NCBI GenBank assembly: GCA_019321725.1
Contig: CM033109.1
Span: 4,929,993-4,993,992 of the forward strand
DNA from: Paulownia fortunei
Taxonomy: Eukaryota > Streptophyta > Magnoliopsida > Lamiales > Paulowniaceae
Length of the DNA stretch: 64,000 nt
Reading direction: 5' to 3'
Position 1 is the first letter of the stretch, and the number at the start of each line of letters is the position of its first letter. Shown piece after piece: positions 11,542 through 24,719 of the stretch. A program made the position numbers and the translations under genes. The notes below the pieces were generated by a model that was given only the letters and a program-made list of their open reading frames with translations, did not search any database and had not been told where the DNA came from.

Positions 11542-14500
11542 ATGTCAATTTCCACCACCCTCAACTTCACCCCATCACCACCGCGGTCTCTGTCTCTGCA
11601 CCACCACCCCATTTCCAACCCCTTCTTCTCACCTACGTCCGTCTCCTTCGCCCCCCAAACCACCAACACTGTGTCTCTTATCCTAAATCCATACCACCGC
11701 CCCTTGTTCATAGCCTTCTCCACAAATGCCGCCGCCACCAACAGCGAAATCAACACCAAATTCTCAACTGACGGCGGCAGCGGAGGAACCGGAGGCAGCA
11801 GTGGTGGCGGAGGAGGAGGCGGAGATAATAACGACGGAAATGAAGGGAATGACGATAAGAACAAGAAGAGGAACAAGGACGAAGCTTTGATGGCGTTGGC
11901 CGAGGCCGGGAGGAGTCTCGAGAGCTTGCCTAAGGATTTAAAAGCTGCCATAGAAGACGGCAGAATACCCGGATCGATTGTTTTGAGGTATTTCGATCTC
12001 GAAAAATCTGGATTTTTATCCTGGCTTATGAAGTTTGGTGGATTCAAGGAGAGGTTGTTGGCTGATGATCTCTTCTTGGCTAAAGTTGGAATTGAATGCG
12101 GCGTTGGAATGTTCACCAAGGTACTTGGGTTCATCAATAAGTGAATTCTTTAGCTCTAATGCTCACAATACGTATGGACTTCTTTTAACCTTTGTTGTTC
12201 TTGTGTTTTGCAATTTTTAATTGATTGTAGGCCGTTTTTGGTTTTCCCCTTAACTTGAAATGAAGCATGTGTTAATTATCTGATATTTTCACTTTGACGA
12301 AATTAATGTATGAAACTGAGGTAGAAGATGTTTGGTGTGCCCTACCTTTTTTTAATAGCTGGGGAAAGTGATGAAATCTTTGTGATGTTCTTGTTTTTCT
12401 ATGCGTGATATCAATACTTGTATAAAAAATGGACATTCCACATGTTTGGTTAAATAATAATGTTAATAAACTCAATTACTAGTTTTCATGGTGAAAATGG
12501 GGTTGAGAGGGAGATAAAGAATGGATGCATGTGGTACATTGTTTGTCTGCTGCAAGGTTTTGCTTCAAAGGTTGTATCTTGATATAAATCATGACAAATA
12601 TTGTCTTGTACAATTTAGGAATTGAAAAGAAACAGAATTTCTCCTTTAATTTCATTAGTGGAATATTTTTGTTTTGCACTTTGCTTGATACATCCTGTGA
12701 GTCAAATGTTTACACCTTGTCTTTTATATTGGTTTTTTCGAATGTTGTTTTGACTTGTCTAGTCATTGTCATTTATTTTTCTTTTCCAGACTGCTGCAGA
12801 ATACCAGCGTCGCAAGGAAAACTTTTTCAATGAGCTGGAAATTGTATTTGCTGATGTGGTATTGTGGTTTCTTATCTTGCATATTTATAATTTTTTTGCT
12901 TCATTTAGGTTTTTGCATGCAAAATTGGATTGCTTTCCCTATCTGTTATGATGAAAGGTTTATCTGTTATGATATGTGAATTGCCTGACCTTCATTTTTG
13001 TATGCCACATGGAGATACTTTTAGCTTAGCTCATTCTTTTGTTATGATTTTTGTAACATTAGTTCTATTAAAAAGGATTTGGTGGACCTTGATCTCAACT
13101 AGGTAAAAGAACAGGAGCAGGCTTGCCACCAGCTTTGGGCCTCTGCTAGGCAGAAATGCATGAGGAAATGATTTTTGTGAAACCATTAACTAGACTAATT
13201 GTCAGTTACCTAGACATAGTGATGACTTCTGGAAAGGCTATTATATTACTAAGTGCATACCAAGTTAATTCTTTTACATTATATGGGTTGCCATCCATAT
13301 ATCCAAAGCCCTGGGTGAGAGTCAAGTTGTCCTCACAAATTGATCTTCAATCTCTAGTCCTCTGCTTTCTCTCAAAGTTGTAAAACTTCATATTGGAGAC
13401 AGGAATAAGCTCCACCTTGGGATAATATAACAAGATTTCCCAAATAAATTCAGGATCCAGTTAGTGAGGGTATCTTTTTTTTGTTAATTTGCATATGCAT
13501 CCTTGACTGTATGTCGAGACCAGCTTATCCATATGGTTTTTTGATACTCACATGTTTTGACAAAGTCTATCCCATTCTATGTCAGAAACTCATCTATGAA
13601 TTTATACCAGTTGAAGTGAACTGGTACTCCATAACAATAAGGGAAGAGTTATTTATCTACTTATCAGAATTGCTTTCTCTTAACCTTTCAAAGCTTTTGC
13701 AACCCTCTTTGTCTCCAGCACCTGACCATATAGTGAAGTCACTCGATGCCCTTTCTTCTCCATTATTTTAGCAAAAGCCGTAGCTGTCCTTCACATCACA
13801 CACACTAAAATCGGTCATAACAAATGCCATGGCTCAATAGACATCCACAATTCATTTGCGCTTAAGTCTCGAGTTTGCTGAGCAGGTGCAGATTCAGGTA
13901 AGGGTGTCGTTGCGTGAGAGTGTCAACTTGAGAGTTGCATGGTGTGAGCACCACAGAGTGTCTGTGAAAAACATCACATGTTTATTAATATACTTCATTA
14001 AAATATGGATATCAGTAAATTGAAAAGTCAATTCACTCACATTTATGTTTTAAGGTCAAAGATTGGTTTTTGGTGAATTAACTTTCCAAACGTACATCCT
14101 AATAAGAATCCCATCGTATGTTAAAGTGGAAAAACTTGATCAAAAGCGCTAATGGTGCTAAAACTTTTTTAACCCTTGAAGAGACCCATGGAACTATTTG
14201 ATTAACTATACCATGGCACCACAGCTTAAGGAATGTTAATGTGTCAAATTTAAAGACTGAAGGTGCAAACAGATGTCAATTTTCTTTATAGCTTTATTAA
14301 ATGGTGAATTGTCTGACAATGATTCAATCTTTCCCCTAATCGCGATAAGTGCGATAGTTGCCTGAGCTTTGGCACTGGGTTTAAAATTGGTATTAATACC
14401 TCTAAAACAATGTTTAGTACATACCCTCTAGCTGCACCATCCACCTTTCATTGAAAGCTGAAGGGACCACTATGTAAGAATTCTCAACTGACTGTCGGCA

Positions 14501-17300
14501 TATTGATGTACCTTTTAATTAGGGGGAACCAATAATAATTGGTGAAATTAATGCAATTGGGACTTGTCAATACCCCAAACATGCCTCTTATTCCGTATTT
14601 AGCAACCTACTTTCCCTAGCATTAAGGTCCGCACAAATTTAATTACACTTGAATCTTATTTATATTTTCAGTTTGTCTTGTGCTCAGGTGATGGCCATAA
14701 TAGCAGATTTTATGCTTGTCTACCTTCCTGCTCCAACCGTTTCTCTCCGCCCCCCTCTTGCGCTCGATGCAGGACGCCTTGCTAAGTTTTTTTACAGTTG
14801 TCCAGATAATGCATTCCAGGTAAGTTTCAATAAATGTCTGTTGCTTCATTATTAGTTGCAATATGATCTAATTGATGAAATCTTGGTTTAAATCTCATAT
14901 GCAGATTGCTTTGTCTGGAACCTCATTTTCATTGTTACAGAGAGTAGGGGCTATGGTGGTAAGGAGATCTCTCACTTGTTGTGAAGTAAATTTTAAAGCA
15001 AAAACTTTGGATTCGATCTCATAATTTCACGACCTTTTTTGGCAGCGGAATGGTGCAAAGCTGTTTGCCGTTGGCACTACTTCGTCTCTGGTAATTTCTC
15101 ATTATGGGGGATTTTAATATATAACAAGTTGAGGTCCTGGTGTTCATCATAGATAATCCTTCTATTTTTTTTCCCCGTAAATGTATTATGAGTTTATGAT
15201 CCATGATCTGTTAGACAAGTTTGTCCTTTTCCAGTTATTAGCTCAGCATTGTATTCTTTGCCTCTAGTTCATTATTCTTATTTCTTCAGCTGGCCAGCAT
15301 CCATAGAATTCTTTCTTGTGCTTATCTTACTATCTTAGATCTGTTTATAAGAGTTATTTAGAAATTACTGTAAGAACACATTCAATCCCTGAAATTTTAG
15401 ATAATGTCATCTGCTGAGGATGTTTACCTTAAAAATGTATTAGCGGTCTTCTCCTTTTGAAGTGCAAGTGCGATTATTCCTGATAAATATGCAATGACTT
15501 TTTGTAATATCGTTTAATATGTTCTTTTATATGCCGGCTTCTAAAGATGCCCCCCAAAAAACAAAAAGGTTCCTCTTTTGCTGTTAACTACATTAAGCAT
15601 CACTAATTTCTTTTCTTGTTAAATTTATCAATTACCTGAATGTTACATGCAAGGAAAAGGTATCCATTTAGATGAATTTCCAATAAAGGCCTACAGATAT
15701 ATGATCACAAATTTCGTGTCACCTCTATATCTTATTTATTTATTTTTGTTTTTGAGAAGTTGGATAAAACTGAACCTAACAATGATTTATTCATGTCTAG
15801 GTTGGTACTGTTGTGACAAATGCATTGATAAATGCTCGTAAAGCTGTTGACCACTCTGCTGCAGATGAGGTGGATAATGTTCCTGTACTATCAACAAGTG
15901 TTGCCTATGGTGTCTATATGGCAGTGTCGAGCAATCTTCGGTATGTAAACTTTTATTAAAAAAAAAAAAACCTATTTTGTGGCGTTTTCTCTCCTAAATT
16001 TATAATCTTAAAGGCTTACATATTACCATATCTGGTCTTTTACTTTTCTTTATGATGATAGGAAAACAGGAAATGTTGACTAGAAATGTGAATTTTTTGT
16101 TAAATCATGTGTAGTTGTCGGACCAAAAAGATAAAGAGAAGTGTACCTATTGCTTATGTAATTAAGTTAACATATAATTTGGGGTTTTTATCCTTATTTG
16201 TTCCTCCTTCCACAAAACAAATATTTGCGTATTTGCCTTTGTAAATAGTGAAAATTTCTAAATGAAATTCGTTGGAAAATAAGCGGAAAAATCTTGCAAC
16301 TGCTTCTCACATCTACCTGTGTGTATAACCAAGACTGGTTGACAAAATGATTGTAACAATAATCTCTTCCTATTATGGTCCTGTTGGTATTCCCTCCGCC
16401 TTTCTGTACTGCCCATAAATCAAGCTATCAGTTTGTCTAGACATTTTGAAACTTGGGATTATGAAACTTTAATATACCCATGCCTAGTTTTCATTTGGTT
16501 TGTGTAAAGAAGAAGTGTGTAAAATCTGGTACCTGTAAAATGTCTCTGTTTTCAACTTGAGAATGTCATCAAAGATTGCCTACTCATGCTGATTTCTAGC
16601 AGTAACAGAAGTTCAAATTAATCTGCTCTATTTCTTTGACGTCATATATTAAGTATCTGGGCATATCCATGCATGATTATTTATCACAGAATAATGGCTT
16701 GTTTGAGGCATTCATTTTCCCTAGTGGTGCAGACAAAATTTGTGACTAAAATAGTGAACTTTTCTGATTGGAATTGTTTCAATTGGAACTTTAGCTCTCT
16801 TTGATTACCTAATGCAGATTGCCACTGACAGATGATTTTTTTAGATTGCATTTGCCCATCAACTATAAAATATCTGTTCAACTTAAATGAATATTCTGAT
16901 GAAGACTTCCAGTGATGAAGTATCATTACTTCTCATACTACATCTTAGATTGAACAAGACTGAAACAATTTAAAAGTTCTTTGATCACCATATTTCTGTG
17001 TTGAACTTTCTTTTTTCTCCAACAGATACCAGGTGTTGGCTGGTGTTATTGAACAACGGATTTTAGAACCCTTGCTTCATCAACACAAGTTATTCTTGAG
17101 TGCTATTTGCTTTGCTGTCCGAACAGGCAACACGTTCTTGGGTTCATTATTGTGAGTTCTTCCCCTTTTTGTTACATTTCCCCTTATTTCTTGTTGGCCA
17201 TCACAGCATAAACTAGTAAACTCTTTCGAAATTGTTCTGCAGGTGGGTCGATTATGCTCGTTTTATAGGAATCCAAAAGGCTCAAGATCTAGAGTCATAA
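11542..17300 (+). CDS. RER4: RETICULATA-RELATED protein (DUF3411), RER4-like, chloroplastic
   Basis: Eight exons: 11542-12120, 12790-12858, 14688-14819, 14905-14958, 15046-15090, 15801-15940, 17026-17151 and 17243-17300. All introns are GT-AG, and the exons join in frame to 400 residues. Residues 1 to about 60 are Ser/Thr/Pro-rich without acids, as in a plastid transit peptide. A Gly/Ser tract and a charged Asp/Asn/Lys linker occupy about 77-112. The DUF3411 domain then runs to the end, with EAGRSLESLPKDLKAAI, LLADDLFLAKVGIECGVG, the hydrophobic segment VMAIIADFMLVYLPAP, FAVGTTSSLVGTVVTNA, STSVAYGVYMAVSSNLRYQ and TGNTFLGSLLWVDYAR. The family consists of plastid envelope proteins needed for normal leaf mesophyll; a transport role has been proposed for the founding member. 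The sequence matches the RER3/RER4 branch, and RER4 is my best match rather than a proven orthologue. Intron 2 (1.8 kb) and intron 6 (1.1 kb) hold nothing recognisable. Confidence 0.92.
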
Positions 17301-18602
17301 GTTGAAAATCTTGGCTCCATGCTGAGGTCCAGTAATTGAATGTCAGTCTTACCTGTTACTTGGCTTATCATAACAGCAGTTTACTGGAGACTGAGCATAC
17401 GGGGCCTATGCAGCTTGGCGTAGTTAGGTTATCTGGATATTCATACGAATATGTATGATTGGTGTGTTGAAATTGACAACGGCGAAACAGTTTTTAATTT
17501 GTTTTTATACATTCATCAATATCTTCCAATATTTCTAGGCAATTTTATTTTCTCAGCAACTACAGAGTACGAGAGAGACATCAGAACTAAACAAGTAATT
17601 TCTGCTGCTGATTCTATCACAAAGAATTGCTTTTTGAACTTTATGGAAGAGGAATGTGTTGAATAACTAGTAAAAAATGTAGCAAATAATAAATGCTGAA
17701 AAAAAACTTTTTGCTATTTCAAATATTGACTATCCGATAATCAGAAATAAGATACGTCTTGCCTAAGTACCTCACGTGATTTTTTTAATTATTTTTTAAC
17801 ATATAATTGCTATGGTTTTGATTATTGTTATATATCTTTATTATTAACTATAATTATTATAATAAAGTTCAATATATATATTTATTTTAGAGGACTTTTT
17901 TTTAAGAAATATGGTTTTATAACAGTAGTTTCCCATGCAAGTTTTTCATGCTTTAAATTATATTTTTGGATTGAGATATTTTTTGGAGTAAAAATGGTGA
18001 TTTCTTTGATATTCATGCACAGAATACATCCATTGTTTCAATCAACTTAAAATGAACTAAGAAATATCCTTGTTTGCAATAAATTGTGTTAATTTGTCTC
18101 CAATCTTAATTAAGGAGATTTAATCAAATCAAGTAGTTGTCTAAAATCATGTATAGCACTTATAATTTCATACACAAGATATATATGAATTTAATAAATT
18201 TTTGTAAATAAGAATGTTAGTGTAATTAACTGATAGTTCAAGAGGACTTTTTGTTAATATTGCCACATTTGATGGGGTTAAAGTGTAACGACAGGGTAAA
18301 GTGTAATTTCCCCTTTTCAAATTATATTTATATTAAAGAAATCAAACAAAACAACAAGGTTAATTGGCAATTCTACCCTTTACCCCCAGAGACTATAAAT
18401 GAATTGGTAAGAAGATCATGAGTTCATGACATTAAGAAGTAAGAACATATAATGTTAATTATGTTCCTATATTTTGATCGCGGCAATTTTTTCAGATATT
18501 GAATTCTTGATTTGTTTAACTAAAATTAAACTTGAAAAGCATTACAAGTTAGAAATAAAAACAATTGACTCTCCCAATAATAATTTTGATGTCATTATAT
18601 GG
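17301..18602. other. Intergenic region between convergent genes
   Basis: This holds the 3' UTR of the RETICULATA-related gene and, from the opposite side, the 3' flank of DUF604 copy A. Open frames such as 17451-17666 have no domain. No other feature was seen. Confidence 0.6.
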
Positions 18603-20905
18603 TTAAGCAATGATCTCATCAATCAAGCACTCCCTAAATTTGAGCTCCGCCTTGGCGCCACCAACACCAACAATGTCGCAGCATTCGCATCGATCCATCT
18701 GAGAAAACAGAATAAAAAATTGATTTTTTTTCTTACAACAAAAAAAAAGAGATTTTTTTTGCTTAGTTTCCAATTTTTTGGTATGTCATTTTTATTGTAT
18801 ATTTTCAAGCCAAGTCTGTTGTTTGCCGGGGAAGGATGCTATGCTGCCCATTTTTTATAGCTCAACCCTACTGAATTGGGCTAAGGATTTCAATCTGGAC
18901 TTAAGGAAAACTATGATTTTGGATGGATTTTGCAATTTAGATTTTCTATTTTAATTTAATATTTTATTTTGTATTTTTTTATATAAAATATATTATTAAG
19001 AAAATATTTTGTAAAGTTGAATATGGGATTTAAATTGTTTTTCCGTCTTCCAAGTTATGAATTATTGAGCATGATTACCTCTTTCCGCTTTGTTGCCGGG
19101 GAAAAGACATGAATCTCGGAGACAAAATCCGCAGTATGATTCCCACTCCACAAACACGGCGGCAACCCACGAGGCGCCGCTCGAGAATAGGTGGTAAGAA
19201 TCCCCGTCGAGACCTTCTCCACTCTTTTAAAGAAGAAAACATGGGGAGCTTCACAGGGATCATTGGAGGGCAACCTCGTATTGAACATGTACTGCGGCGG
19301 CGGCCTTGGAGTGCTTGACCAAGGTTTGAACGTTTCAATGGGGTTCTGCAGATAACTCCTGGGCATGATTCTCTCGTATATGTGTGAGGAGTAGCCCCAA
19401 GAAATGGAAAATGACCAGTTGCTTTGCCTGTGATGGCAGATGGTTTGCTGCAACATACGGGACTGGTCGGCGGCCGCCGCCTTCATGAGGTGGCGCGTGG
19501 ATTCAAAACGGTCCATGGTGGGAAATATTGGCTCCACCATGTCCAAATGGTGGAGGGACATTAGTGGGAATTTTGGGTGAGATGACAAGAATCCCGAGAT
19601 ATCGCCACGTAAATCAATCTGCAAAACGGGTGATATTCTCATTAATCAATTAACAACTAGTTGAAGAAGAATAATGGGACATGGCATGATTTTCTAATCC
19701 CCGCTGCCGGGATATCACTCGGATTCCATTATTTGCTGTAGAATATAGATGCAAAAATCGTGCACGTCTTGAACGCAGCCATTATTTTATTGCATTACTT
19801 GTTTAACTCTTACAAGTTTCTAATTAGAAAAACTTAACCTGATAGAATGTGTTCATGGGTCACGGCAGGTTAATTTTGACTGATTATATTTCGTTTTACG
19901 AACACACGTAATAGATGAACACGCTAAAAATCTAATTTCATCCTCAAGTAATGGGAGATCGAGATAGCAAGAGTGAATTGAAGAGGATATTGGAACAATA
20001 ACTTTAGACGAACAATGTGAATTCATGATATATAAATGTAATGTAGCAAAAGAAAGAAAGAAAAACATTGTTAACAATAAAAGCATAGGATTAATTGCCT
20101 GGTGAATTCCCTTCTGGGGAGACAGGTTGACTCCTATATCAGCAATGCAGACCATTGTTATCAGATCAGCAGATCTCAACTGAGCATGTCTCCTGAGACA
20201 ATTTTCCATATCTTTTGCCAGGGCTTTTGCCAGAGGGTAACTCAACATGAATCCAGCCCCACCAAATCCTTGGTTGAATGAGAACCAATAATTCGACATG
20301 ATAAACTCCGACTGCCCGCCAAGGTAATAGTACTTTGTATGATCATACTGTGCAAGAACATCGACTATGTTATCCACAAAAAATACAGAGTCGTCGTCTC
20401 CCATTACCAGCCACCTAAGATTTTCATGGTCTAACTCTCTGAACACCTCCATCATGCCATGAACCATTCGAATCATTACTGGCGCACGAGCTTTGATCTC
20501 TTGCAAGAATTTTGTGAGGTCATCGGAAACTCTATAAGGCGGCGAGGCCTTGGACCAAGGCAGGAGGTCCCCAGTCGGGGCTTTGTCTAAATATAGAAAT
20601 CCACGAGTCACATCTGGTCTCCACCACGATTCTATGTATGCTTTTCTATGATGCCACGCCCTTTCGGAGCCCAGAAGCCCAAACACAAGGTGGCTAAGAT
20701 TGGTTGGCGACTTTGCTTGTGAAGAATCATAAATCATGGTTGACAAGAAAGAGGTTGTCTGATCTGATGGTGGTCTTTTCTTGAAAGGAGAAAAGAAATC
20801 AAGAGCTGAGCAGTTGGGGTGAAGGGAAATGAAGATCAAATATATCACCAGGCCTAAAATCAGCAGGGTTTTGCATAGATTACCAGATGAAAATGGAGAA
20901 CCCAT
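18603..20905 (-). CDS. DUF604 / GT31-like putative glycosyltransferase, copy A
   Basis: Three exons on the minus strand: 20905-20099 (269 codons), 19618-19079 (180 codons) and 18698-18603 (31 codons plus stop). They join to 480 residues. Residues about 11-28 (CKTLLILGLVIYLIFISL) form an N-terminal signal anchor, so this is probably a Golgi type II membrane protein. The fringe-like catalytic part carries the Asp triad in WLVMGDDDSVFF (Asp170-172), expected to bind the metal-nucleotide sugar. Exon 2 has the DUF604 blocks DLRGDISGFLSSHP, SFSISWGY and NDPCEAPHVFF. Exon 3 gives a Cys-rich tail (RCECCDIV) ending DEIIA. Donor and acceptor sugars are unknown for this family. Odd feature: the exon 1 donor is CAG|GCAATT, so intron 1 (19619-20098) must be spliced as GC-AG. 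Without it the frame runs on to a 350-residue product lacking the C-terminal domain. It is the last copy of a four-gene tandem array. Confidence 0.88.
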
Positions 20906-22243
20906 TTCGGGATTGTTGAATCAAAACTATGGAAAAAGGAGTCAAGAAACCAAAAAAACAGAAGATTGTAGACTCTGAATGTTATTAATTTCAAGATATT
21001 TCTTGGGCATGTCCAACGTTTTCGGATGGAGCCTGCTCACAAGAATGCTTTTAGTATTGAGATTGTTTCATTCTTAGGGGTTGCTAATATGTACATGAGA
21101 TGTACTTAGAGGGTTGTCTGTTTCTGAACTGTCAGCTGTAATATATAGCACATGATAGCAAAGTGGGGATAAATGCAGTTTAATTCTGAAATATAGAAAT
21201 GGAAAAAATTTCTCTACAAAGTCAATTAGCTTTGGTATGCTTTAAAAAAAATATCCAAACTGCTCCCACTCAAATTAATTGTAACTTGTAATTTAAAAAT
21301 ATTAAAATCTCCTTACTCACATCGTATATTTTGAGACTAATTTTAATTCTTCTGTTTTGTTTCTTCTTTTTTTTTTCTTTTTCATTTTATGTTTAATTTT
21401 TCCTTCTTTCCCATTGTTTTTCTATTTTTTTTTCTTTTCTATTTTTTTTATTTTTTATCATGTTTAAAGATGACAATGGGCGAGTTTGGTCAAATTTGAG
21501 ACTCGTCCCACCCTACCCTCACCCTCCAGCCCACTAGAATTATATGTATGCTATATATGTTTTATTCATATAAATATATGTATATGGGAATTATTTTATT
21601 TAAGTGATATATTTTATAAGATATTAAAGTTAGGTCGTTAATCTTCATTAAAAAGATCAAACAGTTGATACAAATGGAGATGAAATGAATACTAATCTAG
21701 TTAAAACACCATAACCATGTATAATACAACACCATGTGTAATATAGAGTTTTTTTTAACTATTTTTCTATTTGATAGGGGGGCAAATTAAGTTTAACTCT
21801 AGCAAAAGGATTGATCACAAAAAGAGAAAAGTTTTACAAGTGAGTGGATGCATCATAGGCCTTACACACATGGTTTGTGTATTTCTCATTTTTATTGTAG
21901 AAATAGGTATTTGACTTTTCACAGTCTATTTTATTTTTTTTAATAACACTCCATCACGAAAGCCCTCTCCACTCTATTTTTGGAGCTGAAAGGATGAAAT
22001 AAATCGTGAAATATATCTCAATTGACCGATTCACCCAAAGAATCTGGAACTTGGTGCCCACAACGACTCCATTCCAAACTTATAATAGCTGCTCATGGCA
22101 TTTGTTAATTGACAGAGTTAGAACGAACCGCAAAGTAAAAAATGGATCAAACATGAATAAGTGGATTATATTAGTTTGGATTTTTATTATAATTTTATAT
22201 TATATTTTGTATTATATATCATATATGTATGAGTGTAAGAAAT

Positions 22244-22378
22244 GTTATATTCAGTAATGTGCACTGAATATGTATTTCACTACACATTTTACATATTTTC
22301 ACATGTATGTATGTATGTATGTATGTATGTATGAATGTATGGTGAAATACACATTCAATGCAGATTACTAGATGTAAC
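22244..22378. mobile_element. Foldback MITE-like element
   Basis: The left arm (22244-22280, gttatattcagtaatgtgca onward) is closely matched by the reverse complement of the right arm (22342-22378, ending agattactagatgtaac). The arms are about 37 bases and differ at only a few positions. The interior contains an (ATGT)n microsatellite at about 22302-22332. Total length is about 135 bases, as expected for a miniature inverted-repeat element. No coding capacity. The target-site duplication is not clear. Confidence 0.65.
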
Positions 22379-22511
22379 ATCGATAAGACTCACATACACA
22401 TCACGTGCATAAAATATTTTTTTAAATATATATTTAAAATTAATCATATATCCGTGACGTGCATTTAAATGCATTAAAGACTTTAGCAGGTAATTAAATA
22501 GAACAATTAAG

Positions 22512-22880
22512 CAGTGTTTTTAAAATTGGATCAGACCATCCAGTTCAACCTGGAATCGATGGTCGATCCGTAGCTACCAAAAATTAGAAATGAGATTGAA
22601 CCGGTTAGAATCGGATTTTTTATTTTTCTTTGTATATTTTTGTATTTTTTCAAAAAGTTTAAATTTTGTATTTGGTTATGTGTATGTGGTTATTTAGATT
22701 TTGAACTTTATTGAATGTGTTTTTTAGTTGATAATTTTAATACATAATAATTAATTTATTATATTATTATTTTATATAATTTAATAAAAAAATATAATTA
22801 ACTTTTATTGAATTGGGTGATGCACTGATCGAGAGATTGTGTAGACTGCTTGGGAGTGTGAACCATTTGTTGTACTGGCG
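22512..22880. mobile_element. MITE-like dispersed element, copy 1
   Basis: It begins agtgtttttaaaattggatc, followed by text rich in ggttcaacc/gaaccgg. An AT-rich core contains ggttatttagattttgaact and tattattttatataattta. The same order of motifs is found at 42049-42440 and 42532-42935. It has the look of a non-autonomous element; the right end is blurred here. Confidence 0.55.
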
Positions 22881-23339
22881 TAGAAATTAAATTCGGTTAA
22901 ACTTTTTTACCCCTTTAACCTTCGTATTTTTGTATATGTTTATTGGTTAGAAAAACATGATTCATCACTAATTTTTTTTTTTAAATATTCCAATATCAAC
23001 TTAAAGAATTGGAAATTTTGCTGCTCCAAAAGTAGACATTTTTTTTTTCCAGTCAATAAACACCGTTGCTCGAGTGTGGCTAGATCTTGTTCTATTGTTT
23101 GAAAAATATATGTTACACTACTGTTTTATACTTTCATCAGTTTATGGTAACTTCTATCATTTGATTTGATTTATTTTGCTAATATGTACACCACTAAGAT
23201 TCTCACTCAACTTCCCACCTTTAGAGTCATGACAAATCACACTAACTCAGAGTATTTTTATAATTAAATTGATATTTTCGAATCATGCCACGTGAATGGT
23301 AAATCTCAAAATATTTCATTATTCATGGTATTGATATTA

Positions 23340-23660
23340 AAAAATTAGAAGCATAATTGAATTGAGTCAAGCCGAAAAATATTACCGTTTAAATATGTAT
23401 GAATTGTTATCAATTTTTAAAAATTATATTTGAGTTTAATTTATTTATTAATTGAATTGAGTTTGAACAAATTTTAATTGAATCAAACACGTATCAAGTT
23501 TGAGTAACTTGAAATTTTTACATATATTTTATCAAACGAAAAAATATGTCAAAATTTAATTTATTATGTATAACAAAATTAAGTTAAAACAAGTTTTTTG
23601 TAATTAATTTCAATTCAATGAAATATTGAATAGTTTGATTTATTTTTTAAACATATCAAA
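23340..23660. repeat. Diverged dispersed repeat (second copy of the 9030-9400 family)
   Basis: It shares ordered blocks with 9030-9400: gagtcaag near the left, ttgaatcaaacacg in the middle, then tcgaatgaaa-type text and tgaaatattgaatagtttga at the right. Noncoding. The family is unknown to me. Confidence 0.45.
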
Positions 23661-23931
23661 AATCACTAATTAACAACAAGCATGAGTTAATTTACACAAT
23701 TAAGTAGAATTAAACAACACTTATATGCATGCACGATCAATGAGCCTGTTTAAGCCATTATTAATTTAAAAGTCAACTTACCCTTATATAATTTGGTGTT
23801 GGCAACACATTGAATTTTGAAAATTATTATATATTACCAGCCAGTCCTTTATTCTTTTTTTTTTTTTTAACTCCTCGTTATTGACTGATTAAATCATTCT
23901 AAATAAATTAATTGTTATAGAATCTTACTAA

Positions 23932-23983
23932 AAATAAAAAAATAAAAAAATAAAAAAATAAAAAAATAAAAAAATAAAAAAAA
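23932..23983. repeat. (AAAAAAT)n tandem repeat
   Basis: About six tandem heptamers of the form taaaaaa. Visible directly. Confidence 0.85.
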
Positions 23984-24158
23984 TGATGTACAACATTGCT
24001 TTTGAATTTTACAAACTTTCTTGATAATAGCGCGATGCATGGATCTACCAAACCCGTTTATTTTGCTAGCAATAATTCAATATGCATTTCTTTTGCCATT
24101 GAGGAAATTCAAACTAATTTACTCCAATATGTCAAAGGTTGGCCTTGTAGTAATTAAT

Positions 24159-24161
<3 letters not shown>

Positions 24162-24189
<28 letters not shown>
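24162..24189. repeat. (CA)n microsatellite
   Basis: About 14 CA units, visible directly. It lies in the spacer 3' of DUF604 copy B. Confidence 0.9.
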
Positions 24190-24719
24190 CTGTACCTGTT
24201 AGGTCTTTCCCAGGTTGTCCAAATTGCTTGGAATTTTTATTTGTTATTTTAGTCTTCATACACTTAATTATTTTTTTCTTTTATTTATACTTTTTGACTT
24301 TATTTTTGGTTGAAATAGTCTTCATGATGTCCCATGGCTTGGGATAAGCTAACTAAATTATAGGTCCAATCATATAATTTATTCATTTTATTTTTTAAAT
24401 ACCTATCAATTTGCATTATGAGGGGCATATAAACTTGCAGTATTTTTGGTTTCATCTGCTTCCTTCATTTTCCTCTTTTTAAGATGAAATAGTTTTTGTC
24501 ACTTGTATTTTGAGAAAACTAACTTCATAAGTTGAACAAATCAATTGAAAATTTAACATGAAATCAGTAGATAAGATAGTTTACATGAGCTAAATAGCTA
24601 TAATTATACAAATCAAATTCTTAGTGAACTAATTAAGAGGATACTTGGTAAAGCAGGTTCAGAAGTTTCCCAAACCCTACAATAATTTTTTTCTTCTGAA
24701 TAGCATGAAAAATTTTCCA

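Larger units (their letters stand above)
20906..24719. other. Intergenic region between DUF604 copies A and B
   Basis: This holds the promoter side of copy A and the 3' flank of copy B. Inside are a foldback MITE (22244-22378), a MITE-like element (about 22512-22880), a diverged repeat (about 23340-23660), an (AAAAAAT)n tract and a (CA)n tract. No gene is supported; the frame at 24021-24347 runs through the (CA)n tract and is spurious. Confidence 0.6.

Noticed and set aside
11246..12137. Long minus-strand frames over the first exon of the RETICULATA-related gene
   Set aside because: They are antisense shadows of a GC-rich exon (Pro/Leu/Ser runs opposite the Gly-rich linker). The plus-strand frame carries the conserved domain and proper splice sites.
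12591..12979. Small plus-strand frames overlapping exon 2 of the RETICULATA-related gene
   Set aside because: They run through intron sequence; only 12790-12858 is coding, in the frame continuous with exon 1.
13156..13771. Possible transposon-derived coding fragments in intron 2 of the RETICULATA-related gene
   Set aside because: Open frames here gave no reverse transcriptase, integrase or transposase motif that I could recognise.
24021..24347. 108-codon plus-strand frame in the A-B spacer
   Set aside because: It runs through a (CA)n microsatellite, with no domain and poor start context.
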